From: a bacterium
GTDB lineage: Bacteria; Chloroflexota; Dehalococcoidia; Tepidiformales; Tepidiformaceae
Length of the DNA stretch: 5,716 bases
Assembly (NCBI GenBank): GCA_945861295.1
Contig: CAMAUF010000170.1
Coordinates: 1-5,716, forward strand
Direction: 5' to 3'
Shown: positions 1 to 5,487 of the stretch, one piece after another
Numbering within the stretch: the first letter of the stretch is position 1
Layout of the letters: every line of letters starts with the position of its first letter
Notes under the pieces: model-generated
Database searches by the model: none
Told to the model about the DNA's origin: nothing
Seen by the model: only the letters and a program-made list of their open reading frames with translations
Made by a program: the position numbers and the translations under genes

Positions 1-1
1 G

Positions 2-1651
2 GAGGCCATTTACCTGCCGGACTACGCCATCCGCGAGAAAGGCACGCTCGAGGTCAGCGTCCAATCGACCCTGACAGGGATCCTGGCGAGCGACCTGAAG
101 TGGTTCGACCCGCCGATCATCGGCAAGGAGTTCGAGAGTTCCTACTCGATCGCCGCGCGGATCATCGCGCGGTCCGGGATCGCCCGCGCTGAGGCGAGCG
201 CCACTGGCCGCAAGGTGAGCGACCCCAGTATCGCCGGTGATCTCGCGACCCTCATCCTGCGCCAGAACAGCGACGGTGGCTGGCGTTGGTGCGAGCTCTG
301 CATTTCTTCCTCGGCGCCATGGGTAACGACGTGGGTCTTGCTCGCCCTGGGAGAAGCCCAGCAGGCCGGGTTCGTCCTTGATGATCGCGGCATTAGTCGG
401 GCGAGCTCCTTCGTCACTCAGCACGTCGGCCGCACCACCGACGTCGCCTATCCCATCGACCAAAATGAGAACGCTCTGATGCTGTACGCCTTGGCGGCGG
501 CTGGCCAGACCGGCGTCGCGCGCCCGCTGCTCAAGGCGTTGTTCGAACAACACCGCACGACCGTGAACGACCAAGGCAAGGCATGGCTCCTGCTCGGCCT
601 GGCCGAGGTCGGTGAGACGAAGGCGAACACCGCCGTCCAAGCTCTCCTCAACGACCTCAGCGTCGGCCTCATCTCCAGCGCCAACGGCAACCATTGGGAG
701 GGCGAGCGCACCCCCCGCGACAACTGGCGTTACGCCTTCACCGGGGACGGCATCACCACCACCTCGGCCGTGCTCCAAGCCCTTACCCGGATCGACAGCA
801 ACCACCCGTTGATCGAGGAGACGGTCCGCTGGCTGATGGTCGCCCGCGGGACGAGGGGCTGGTGGGGCGGCACGAGCGCGGCCCAGGGCATCAGCGCGCT
901 CTCCGAATTCGCGGTCAAGACGGGCGAACTAGCCGGCGACTACCACTTCGCGGTCGACCTCGGCGCCAAGGAAGTGCTCGCGGGAGAACTCACGGGCACG
1001 GACCCGCTGGCCAAGGCTGTCCGGGTGCCGCTCACCGAAATCCCGCTCGGCAAAGTGACGCCGCTGACACTCGTCCGGGACTTCGCCGAAAAGGGACGGA
1101 TGTACTACGCGCTCAACCTGCGCTACGTGACGCCCGCGAAGGAGGCGGAGGCGCTGAACCGTGGCTTGGCCGTTTCGCACCAGTTCACCAAACTCGATGC
1201 GCCGGGCACGCCGATCAGCAGCGCCAAGCTCGGCGACGTCGTCCGGGTGACCGTGACCGTGGTCGCCCCGGCCGAGCGGGACTACGTCGTCGTCCAGGAC
1301 TTCTTGCCGGCTGGCCTCGAACCGATCGACGCCTCGCTCAAGACGACCGACCCCGCGCTCATCCTCAAGCTCCAGGCTGACCGGCGCAAAACGTTCGAAA
1401 CGGTTGAGGAGCCTGGCTACTACGCTCCCTGGTATTGGTGGTACTGGAGCCCGTTCGACCAGGCGGCGATCCGCGACGACCGCGTTGTCCTCCAAGCGAC
1501 CCGCCTGCCCAAGGGCGTGCACGAGTACGTCTACTACGTCCGCGCCACCACGCCCGGCGACTTCTTCGTCGCCCCGGCGGTGGCGGAAGAATCGCGCTTC
1601 CCGGAGGTGTTCGGACGGAGCGACAGCGCCCGCTTCATCGTCGAACCGTGA
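2..1651 (+). CDS. Alpha-2-macroglobulin-like protein, C-terminal part (5' end outside window), thioester motif missing
   Basis: The open frame runs in from the left edge and gives 549 residues, so the GTG at 215 is an internal codon rather than the start. Residues 1-30 match the strand before the thioester domain of bacterial alpha-2-macroglobulins (LPDYA, KGTLEVSV). Residues about 30-310 form the helical alpha/alpha-toroid domain: DGGW at 91-94, the helix GDGITTTSAVLQAL at 248-261 and GWWGGTSAAQG at 285-295. Residues about 384-549 form the C-terminal beta domain, with RDDRV and the ending PEVFGRSDSARFIV. Such proteins are usually large, secreted or periplasmic, and trap or inhibit proteases through a Cys-Gln thioester. 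Here the expected PYGCxEQ position reads PPIIGKEFESS (37-47), with no Cys and no EQ. An aromatic patch (YYAPWYWWYWSPF, 473-485) precedes the last strands. The family call is firm; the physiological role is inferred. The signal peptide and N-terminal domains would lie to the left. Confidence 0.9.
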   Translation, partial: EAIYLPDYAIREKGTLEVSVQSTLTGILASDLKWFDPPIIGKEFESSYSIAARIIARSGIARAEASATGRKVSDPSIAGDLATLILRQNSDGGWRWCELCISSSAPWVTTWVLLALGEAQQAGFVLDDRGISRASSFVTQHVGRTTDVAYPIDQNENALMLYALAAAGQTGVARPLLKALFEQHRTTVNDQGKAWLLLGLAEVGETKANTAVQALLNDLSVGLISSANGNHWEGERTPRDNWRYAFTGDGITTTSAVLQALTRIDSNHPLIEETVRWLMVARGTRGWWGGTSAAQGISALSEFAVKTGELAGDYHFAVDLGAKEVLAGELTGTDPLAKAVRVPLTEIPLGKVTPLTLVRDFAEKGRMYYALNLRYVTPAKEAEALNRGLAVSHQFTKLDAPGTPISSAKLGDVVRVTVTVVAPAERDYVVVQDFLPAGLEPIDASLKTTDPALILKLQADRRKTFETVEEPGYYAPWYWWYWSPFDQAAIRDDRVVLQATRLPKGVHEYVYYVRATTPGDFFVAPAVAEESRFPEVFGRSDSARFIVEP

Positions 1652-1653
1652 GG

Positions 1654-1669
1654 GACGCCCGCGGGCGTC
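1654..1669. repeat. Perfect 16-bp palindrome just after the macroglobulin stop codon
   Basis: GACGCCCGCGGGCGTC reads identically on both strands and starts 2 nt after the TGA of the upstream gene. As RNA it could form a 6-bp GC-rich stem with a CGCG loop. No U-tract follows (GTATC does), so it is not a standard intrinsic terminator. It could weakly stabilise the 3' end of the mRNA, act as a dyad operator, or be chance in GC-rich DNA. Confidence 0.5.
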
Positions 1670-1673
1670 GTAT

Positions 1674-1702
1674 CATGGGCCGCGCGATGGGCGCGGCCCA
1701 TG
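1674..1702 (+). promoter_or_regulatory. 12-bp perfect stem-loop abutting the oxidoreductase ribosome binding site
   Basis: The arms 1674-1685 (CATGGGCCGCGC) and 1691-1702 (GCGCGGCCCATG) are exact reverse complements around a 5-nt loop GATGG. The last paired base, G1702, is the first base of the GGAGGG ribosome binding site of the gene starting at 1715, so folding could limit ribosome access, or it could be an attenuator-like hairpin. A TATCAT hexamer at 1671-1676 resembles a -10 box and overlaps the left arm, but no convincing -35 lies 16-18 nt upstream. The inverted repeat is read directly from the sequence; the regulatory role is inference. Confidence 0.5.
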
Positions 1703-1707
1703 GAGGG
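1702..1707 (+). promoter_or_regulatory. Ribosome binding site that fixes the oxidoreductase start at 1715
   Basis: GGAGGG lies 7 nt before the ATG at 1715. An in-frame ATG at 1700 would add five residues (MEGAA), but it overlaps this site and has no Shine-Dalgarno of its own. The 1715 start also places the Rossmann glycine motif at the usual distance from the N-terminus. Confidence 0.8.
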
Positions 1708-1714
1708 TGCAGCC

Positions 1715-2611
1715 ATGACAGAGAGCGTCCGAATCGGGCTTGTGGGCGCGGGCCCGTGGGCCAAAATGGTGCACGCGCCCATGATCGCGAGCTTCCCCGG
1801 GGTGGCCTTCGCGGGAGTCTGGGCGCGGCGCAACGAAGCCGCGGCCGCGTTAGCGGAGAAGCACGGCACGGCGGCGTTCTCCTCATTCGAGGCGCTGCTG
1901 GCCGCCTGCGACGCCGTCGTCTTCGCGGTCCCGCCGGAGATCCAGGAGGGCCTCGCCATCCGTGCCGCCGAGGCGGGCAGGGCGCTGCTCCTCGAAAAGC
2001 CGATCGCGGGCGACTTGGCGGGCGGCGAGCGGCTGGCGGCGGCCGTCGAATACGCAGGTGTGCCGTCCCTGGTCGCCTTGACCTGGCGCTACTCGCCAGC
2101 GGTGCGCGCCTTCATCGAAGCGGCGAATGCCGCCGAGCCGCTCGGCGGACGCGGGCTCTTCGTCTCGGGCGGCCTCCTCGCGGGCAGCCCATTCGCGACG
2201 CCGTGGCGGCTCGAACGCGGCCCGTTGCTCGACCTCGGCCCACACGTCATCGACCTCCTGGAAGCGGCGATCGGGCCGGTCGTCAGCATCGCCGCGTTCG
2301 GCGACCTTCGCGGCTGGGTCTCGATCGAACTCGGGCACGCCTCGGGCGCGCGATCCTCAGCCTCACTCTGCGCGACCGCGGCGGTTAGCCCGCACGTTGC
2401 CGGCGTCGAGGTCTTCGGCCGTGCCGGGCCGGCCACGATCGATTGCGTGGCGGCCGCCAAGGCGTCCGATTTCCAGGTCATGTATGGCGACTTTCTCGCG
2501 GCCATACGCTTGGGCCTGCCCGCCGTGGTCGATGTCCGGCATGGGCTCCGCATCCAGCGCCTGCTCGAAGCGGCGGAGCGCCAGCTTCAAGGGGTGGCAC
2601 AGGTCAGATGA
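1715..2611 (+). CDS. Gfo/Idh/MocA family NAD(P)-dependent oxidoreductase
   Basis: The 298-residue protein has the two-domain layout of the glucose-fructose oxidoreductase/inositol dehydrogenase/MocA family. Residues 1-120 are a Rossmann fold with the dinucleotide-binding turn GLVGAGPWA (8-16). LLLEKPIA (91-98) contains the EKP signature whose lysine is catalytic in the family. The C-terminal substrate domain keeps DLGPHVIDL (173-181), giving the Asp and His of the family's catalytic set, so it looks catalytically competent. It is somewhat shorter than the usual 330-380 residues, with a trimmed C-terminal beta-sheet region. Members oxidise or reduce sugars, inositols and related polyols in the cytoplasm; the substrate cannot be read from sequence. 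It lies 63 nt downstream of the macroglobulin-like gene in the same direction, separated by hairpins, so co-transcription is possible but not shown. Its stop overlaps the end of the convergent J-protein gene. Confidence 0.9.
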   Translation: MTESVRIGLVGAGPWAKMVHAPMIASFPGVAFAGVWARRNEAAAALAEKHGTAAFSSFEALLAACDAVVFAVPPEIQEGLAIRAAEAGRALLLEKPIAGDLAGGERLAAAVEYAGVPSLVALTWRYSPAVRAFIEAANAAEPLGGRGLFVSGGLLAGSPFATPWRLERGPLLDLGPHVIDLLEAAIGPVVSIAAFGDLRGWVSIELGHASGARSSASLCATAAVSPHVAGVEVFGRAGPATIDCVAAAKASDFQVMYGDFLAAIRLGLPAVVDVRHGLRIQRLLEAAERQLQGVAQVR

Positions 2612-3635
2612 TGGCCCTCGTGTCCCGCACGAGGTCGAGCAGGCCGAGCGTTACTATCAGCGCAAAGACCAGCAGCGCGGCTATCCGCGTCGGCTTCCAG
2701 CCCGGCAGGCCGCGCAATCGGGGCCAGCGCATGGCCACCGCCCACACCCCCCCAACGACCAGGGCGGCCACGGCGCCCACAGGGACGACAACCGACGGCA
2801 AGGCTGCCAATGCGGCGAAGGCGCTGAGCCAACGCTTTCGCCACCAAAACCGCGGGTAAACCTCCGTCAGCCAGGCGATGCAGCCCGCCCCGCCCGCCGG
2901 AATGGCGACAAAGAGCGCGACCGCGAGCCAGTGCGGTTCGAGGGCCGTGAAGTCAATGCCGTCGCTTTGGATGAGGATTGCGCCGCCTGTGATCGCTCCC
3001 GCCAACGCCCAGGCGAACGGCATCCCTCGCTTCGGAAAAAACGGGCGCCCGGCCACGACAATGAGGCCAACGATCGCCCCGAGGATGGCTGTGACGGCGA
3101 GCAGGCTGACGGTATCCGGGAGGCTGAAGCGGCCAATGATGAACCCGTCGTCGCTCTCGAGGCCACGCACGGAGTCGTCGGAGGTGAGCCGGAGGACGAA
3201 CATGGCGAGCCGCCCGCCGATACCGCCGACCAGCACGCCGCCGAGCCCACCAGCGGCGGCCCCGAGCGTGGCCCAGTACGCCACGACTTTTATATTGGCC
3301 CACAGGCCGAAGCCCGGGGCCGCTCGTACGCCGTCCGACTCGATCGCAGGTTTTTGAAAAGGCGCGAGTCGCCTTCCAAGATGCGCGTCCGGGGCCGCTC
3401 GTACGCCGTCCGACTCGATCGCAGGTGCCATGCGTCGTCGGTCGTACGCGCCGCGCCTGAGGGAGTCACTCAAGACAGCATAGGCTGCGTTCAGCCGCCC
3501 CTGCTGGGCACCAGCGTCCGGGCTACTGTTCACGTCAGGGTGGTACTTGCGGGACAGCCGCCGGTAGGCGCTCTCAATGACCTCGGGCTCGGCCCTCGAT
3601 GACACCTGAAGGACTTCATAGAAATCATCGTCCAC
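2604..3635 (-). CDS. J-domain (DnaJ-like) protein fused to a polytopic membrane domain
   Basis: The 343-residue product starts at GTG 3635, placed just before the J domain. Residues 4-68 form the J domain, with YRRLSRKYHPDVN carrying the HPD motif (32-34) needed to stimulate an Hsp70 ATPase, and the usual ending RRGAYDRRR. Residues 69-108 are a linker made mostly of two copies of an AIESDGVRAAP repeat. Residues 117-335 hold about six or seven hydrophobic segments: roughly 117-148 (Gly-rich), 176-195, 208-223, 236-257, 270-301 (one or two helices) and 318-335. It lacks the Gly/Phe and zinc-finger regions of classical DnaJ, so it is a class C-type J-protein, likely with its J domain in the cytoplasm recruiting DnaK to the membrane. 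The membrane part resembles an unnamed bacterial family whose function I do not know. A TTG at 3701 could give 22 more residues, but that extension is R-rich and merely reads the upstream repeat in another frame. Translation may be coupled to the leader ORF that overlaps its start. Confidence 0.82.
   Translation of the reverse strand: MDDDFYEVLQVSSRAEPEVIESAYRRLSRKYHPDVNSSPDAGAQQGRLNAAYAVLSDSLRRGAYDRRRMAPAIESDGVRAAPDAHLGRRLAPFQKPAIESDGVRAAPGFGLWANIKVVAYWATLGAAAGGLGGVLVGGIGGRLAMFVLRLTSDDSVRGLESDDGFIIGRFSLPDTVSLLAVTAILGAIVGLIVVAGRPFFPKRGMPFAWALAGAITGGAILIQSDGIDFTALEPHWLAVALFVAIPAGGAGCIAWLTEVYPRFWWRKRWLSAFAALAALPSVVVPVGAVAALVVGGVWAVAMRWPRLRGLPGWKPTRIAALLVFALIVTLGLLDLVRDTRAII
3314..3351 (-). repeat. 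Direct repeat copy R1 (inside the J-protein linker)
   Basis: This 38-bp unit is identical, base for base, to 3389-3426, at a 75-bp period. On the minus strand it encodes PAIESDGVRAAPG in the J-protein frame (residues about 96-108). Just upstream on the coding strand is an unusually AT-rich patch (CTTTTCAAAAAC) encoding PFQK, which stands out in this GC-rich gene. Confidence 0.9.
3389..3432 (-). repeat. Direct repeat copy R2 (J-domain/linker junction)
   Basis: The first 38 bp equal R1 exactly, and the 44-bp version matches R3 at 39 of 44 positions. On the minus strand it encodes MAPAIESDGVRAAP from residue 69, directly after the last J-domain residues. The ATG of residue 69 corresponds exactly to the start ATG of the leader ORF in R3. 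Perfect R1/R2 identity suggests a recent duplication or gene conversion. Confidence 0.9.
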
Positions 3636-3708
3636 GTCGTCCCCCTCGCAGGCGCAGCCAGCCGCCCGGAGCCGCTCGTACGCCGTCGGCCTCGACCGCA
3701 AGTGCCAT
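3625..3708 (-). CDS. 27-residue leader ORF overlapping the J-protein start
   Basis: From ATG 3708 the frame reads MALAVEADGVRAAPGG, then an Arg/Gly-rich tail, and stops at TGA 3627-3625. The ATG is preceded by GGAGGA with a 6-nt gap, a better initiation site than that of the J-protein. Its last 11 nt overlap the J-protein GTG start in a different frame, an arrangement typical of translational coupling. The peptide is essentially the translation of repeat R3 and parallels MAPAIESDGVRAAP in the J-protein linker. It could be a genuine leader peptide, the remnant 5' end of an older gene now split by the J-domain segment, or part of one frame-shifted J-protein ORF. No function for the peptide is known to me. 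Confidence 0.45.
   Translation of the reverse strand: MALAVEADGVRAAPGGWLRLRGGRRGR
3641..3647 (-). promoter_or_regulatory. Ribosome binding site for the J-protein GTG start
   Basis: The minus strand reads GAGGGGG, then ACGAC, before the GTG at 3635-3633. This supports the GTG as start, since the alternative TTG at 3701 has no comparable purine-rich site at the right spacing. The site lies inside the leader ORF, so ribosomes translating the leader would pass over it. Confidence 0.55.
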
Positions 3709-3709
3709 G
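3666..3709 (-). repeat. Direct repeat copy R3 (leader ORF start)
   Basis: This diverged copy matches R2 at 39 of 44 positions, same orientation, offset 277 bp. It encodes the start of the leader ORF in the frame the other copies use (AVEADGVRAAP versus AIESDGVRAAP). Several differences are conservative at the protein level (I/V, S/A), hinting that the coding frame has mattered. Confidence 0.85.
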
Positions 3710-3714
3710 GTCCG

Positions 3715-3720
3715 TCCTCC
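3715..3720 (-). promoter_or_regulatory. Strong ribosome binding site before the leader ORF
   Basis: The minus strand reads GGAGGA followed by CGGACC and ATG at 3708, a near-consensus Shine-Dalgarno with 6-nt spacing. It is the main reason for taking the short leader ORF seriously as the first translated frame of this transcript. Confidence 0.65.
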
Positions 3721-3803
3721 GTATCGCCGCCGCAGCATAGGGCATCCCGAGGCCGCGTGGGCGGAGCGAACGGACGCCTACAGTCCGGCGCGGGCGGGGG
3801 AGG

Positions 3804-4694
3804 TCAGTCCGCCGAGGGGATGCGGCCGGGGCGTTCGGTCGTGCGCTCTTCCAAGGCCCACAGTTCCGGCAAGTCGCAGAGTTCGTCGATCTCGCGGCGG
3901 ATGGCGCCGAACTCGGCCATCTCCATCGGCACGAAGCCGTCGCCGCGCAGCGCTTCGTAGGCCCGGCGGATGGCCGCGTACGCCGCCAACATCCCCGCCT
4001 GAGCCTCGAGGACGAGCTGGTAGCCCAGCGCGTGGAACTCGGCTGGCGTGAAGATCGGCCGGCGGCCGACCGCGATCGTCATGGCCACCAGCGGCTTGGG
4101 GATTTCGCCCGGCAGCCGGCGATACTCCTCGGCCGTCCGCGGGAGCACGAGGATCATGTCCGCGCCGGCTTCAGCGTAGGCGACGGCCCGGCGGATGCCC
4201 TCGTCGATCCCGATCTCGCCGATGGTGTTGGTGCGCGCGATGATGAGGAAGTCCGGATCGCGGCGAGCGGCGACGGCGGCCTGCACCTTCTCGACCATGG
4301 CCTCCAGCGAAATCGGATGGTCGATACCGCGATGGTGATGGGCGCGCTTCGGCGTCAGCTGATCTTCGATCTCGATCCCGGCCGCGCCCGCCAGCTCCAA
4401 TTCGCGGACGGTGCGCAGGACGTGGATCGGGTCGCCGAAACCGGTCGTGCCATCAACGATCAGGGGCAAGTCGCAGACGTTCGTGATCTGGCGGACGACG
4501 TTGACGACGTCGGTGCTCGTCAGCCGGGCCTCGGTGACGCCGAGGACGTAGCCGAGGGCGCCGCCGCCAACGTACGCGGCTGGAAAGCCGAGATGCTGGA
4601 CGAGCTTCGCGGTTAGCGGGTCGGCGGCGTAGGGCGCGACTGACGCCTGCCCGCGGGCAAGGGCGGCACGCAGCTTGGCCGTAGCGTTCGTCAT
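3804..4694 (-). CDS. Isocitrate lyase/PEP mutase superfamily protein with altered active site
   Basis: The 296-residue protein has the (beta/alpha)8 layout of the superfamily that includes 2-methylisocitrate lyase, 2,3-dimethylmalate lyase, oxaloacetate decarboxylase and PEP mutase. Landmarks are LIVDGTTGFGDP (78-89), GIEIEDQLTPKR (106-117), LIIARTNT (150-157), AYAEAGADM (172-180) and a late Gly-Tyr segment (224-225). Members usually bind Mg2+ and cleave or form C-C or P-C bonds on 2-oxo or 2-hydroxy acids in the cytoplasm. Several key positions differ: the DxD metal motif is D81-G-T83, PKRCGH is PKRAHH (Cys replaced by A118), ARTDA is ARTNT, the Glu usually after AGAD is absent, and VNMT is VAMT. 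It is the last gene of the three-gene operon; ATG 4694 follows AAGGAG by 7 nt, and the upstream crotonase stop is 14 nt away. Family membership is secure. A standard methylisocitrate lyase reaction is unlikely, and the true substrate is unknown. Confidence 0.85.
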   Translation of the reverse strand: MTNATAKLRAALARGQASVAPYAADPLTAKLVQHLGFPAAYVGGGALGYVLGVTEARLTSTDVVNVVRQITNVCDLPLIVDGTTGFGDPIHVLRTVRELELAGAAGIEIEDQLTPKRAHHHRGIDHPISLEAMVEKVQAAVAARRDPDFLIIARTNTIGEIGIDEGIRRAVAYAEAGADMILVLPRTAEEYRRLPGEIPKPLVAMTIAVGRRPIFTPAEFHALGYQLVLEAQAGMLAAYAAIRRAYEALRGDGFVPMEMAEFGAIRREIDELCDLPELWALEERTTERPGRIPSAD

Positions 4695-4708
4695 CTCCGC
4701 ACTCCTTC

Positions 4709-5485
4709 TTAGGCTTTGGCCGGCCCCACGACCCGGTCCGCGGCCGCGCCGAAGCGGGCGACGTGGTCATCGCCGCCGCGAAGCTGCCGGTTGTACTCCA
4801 ATTCCTGGCCGATTGCGCCGTGATCGAGCGCCGCCAGGTTCATGACGTGCTTCGAAGCCCGCACGGCTTTGGGCGAGTTCGCCGCGATCATGCGCACATA
4901 CTCGAGGGCGAGGGCATCGAGCCCGTCGCGGCCGACCACGCGGTTGACCAGCCCCATCTCGCAGGCTTCGGTCGCGCCAACGGTGCGGCCGGTGAGGATC
5001 AGGTCCTTCGCCTTGGCCTGGCCGATCGCGGCGGGCAACAATGAGGCAGCGACGACCAGCCCGTAGCCGGCGCCCGGGAAGCGAAAGGTGGCGTCGTCGC
5101 AGGCGAAGCGGATGTCGCAGTTGAGCGCGACGACTGCGCCGCCGCCCATGCAAAAGCCATTGATGGCGGCGATGACCGGCTTTTCGCAGCGGCCCAGGCG
5201 CGCCGCCAACCCACCTGCGCCGCCCGCGCCCGCCACGGAGGCATTGCGTTCGACGCGCCCGGTGGCCTCGCCCATGTCCTGGCCAGCGCAAAACGCTTGG
5301 CCCGAGCCGGTGAGCACGATGGACCGCACGGCATCGTCCGCCTCGGCGGCGTCGATCGCTGCGATGGCGGCGGCGGCGAGCGGATCGTTGACGGCGTTTC
5401 GTTTCTCGGGCCGGTTGAGGCGAATCACGACTCCGCCCTCGACCGCTTCGACCAGGACCAGCGGCTCTCCGCGTTGATTCTGCAT
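4709..5485 (-). CDS. Crotonase-fold protein (enoyl-CoA hydratase/isomerase family) lacking both hydratase glutamates
   Basis: At 258 residues this is normal crotonase length. RLNRPEKRNAVN (22-33) and AFCAGQDMGE (64-73) are family motifs, the latter giving the first oxyanion-hole amide and CoA contacts. INGFCMGGGAVVALNCDIRFA (108-128) supplies the second oxyanion-hole amide in GGG, and TGRTVGATEACEMGLVNRVV (165-184) is the usual A-x-E-A-x-x-x-G-L-V block. The two hydratase catalytic glutamates are gone: GGGCELA is GGGAVVA (V118), and the FGQPE position is FRFPG (G138). The CoA-thioester-binding fold and oxyanion hole appear intact, so it probably acts on an acyl-CoA by non-hydratase chemistry such as isomerisation, decarboxylation, hydrolysis or retro-aldol cleavage. 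It starts 2 nt after the CoA-transferase stop, behind GGAGGAAGG, which indicates one transcript with that gene. The fold call is firm; the reaction is open. Confidence 0.88.
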   Translation of the reverse strand: MQNQRGEPLVLVEAVEGGVVIRLNRPEKRNAVNDPLAAAAIAAIDAAEADDAVRSIVLTGSGQAFCAGQDMGEATGRVERNASVAGAGGAGGLAARLGRCEKPVIAAINGFCMGGGAVVALNCDIRFACDDATFRFPGAGYGLVVAASLLPAAIGQAKAKDLILTGRTVGATEACEMGLVNRVVGRDGLDALALEYVRMIAANSPKAVRASKHVMNLAALDHGAIGQELEYNRQLRGGDDHVARFGAAADRVVGPAKA

Positions 5486-5487
5486 GG

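Noticed and set aside
215..217. GTG at 215 as the start of a 478-residue macroglobulin-like protein
   Set aside because: The same frame is open to the left edge and the upstream 71 codons match the family's thioester-domain entrance, so the gene starts outside the window.
929..1522. 197-codon minus-strand ORF opposite the macroglobulin gene
   Set aside because: Low-complexity Arg/Glu/Val composition, no recognisable motif, and fully covered by a well-supported gene on the other strand.
3314..3432. CRISPR-like pattern: identical 38-bp repeats separated by a 37-bp spacer
   Set aside because: There are only two perfect copies, the period is exactly 25 codons, the units are translated in frame within a gene, and the third copy is 240 bp away.
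2127..3602. 491-codon plus-strand ORF
   Set aside because: It spans the oxidoreductase end and the whole antisense of the J-protein gene, is Arg/Pro/Ser-rich without domain motifs, and is explained by the codon bias of the two real genes.
3734..3739. TATGCT on the minus strand as a -10 box for the leader/J-protein transcript
   Set aside because: The position relative to ATG 3708 is plausible, but no recognisable -35 hexamer lies 16-18 nt upstream, so it is too weak to list.
3771..3787. Small inverted repeat CGGAC/GTCCG downstream of the lyase-like gene as a terminator
   Set aside because: The stem is only 5 bp with a 7-nt loop and no U-tract on the minus strand; insufficient to call a terminator.
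4032..4616. 194-codon plus-strand ORF opposite the lyase-like gene
   Set aside because: Asp/Arg/Gly-rich antisense frame typical of GC-rich genes; the opposite strand carries clear superfamily motifs.
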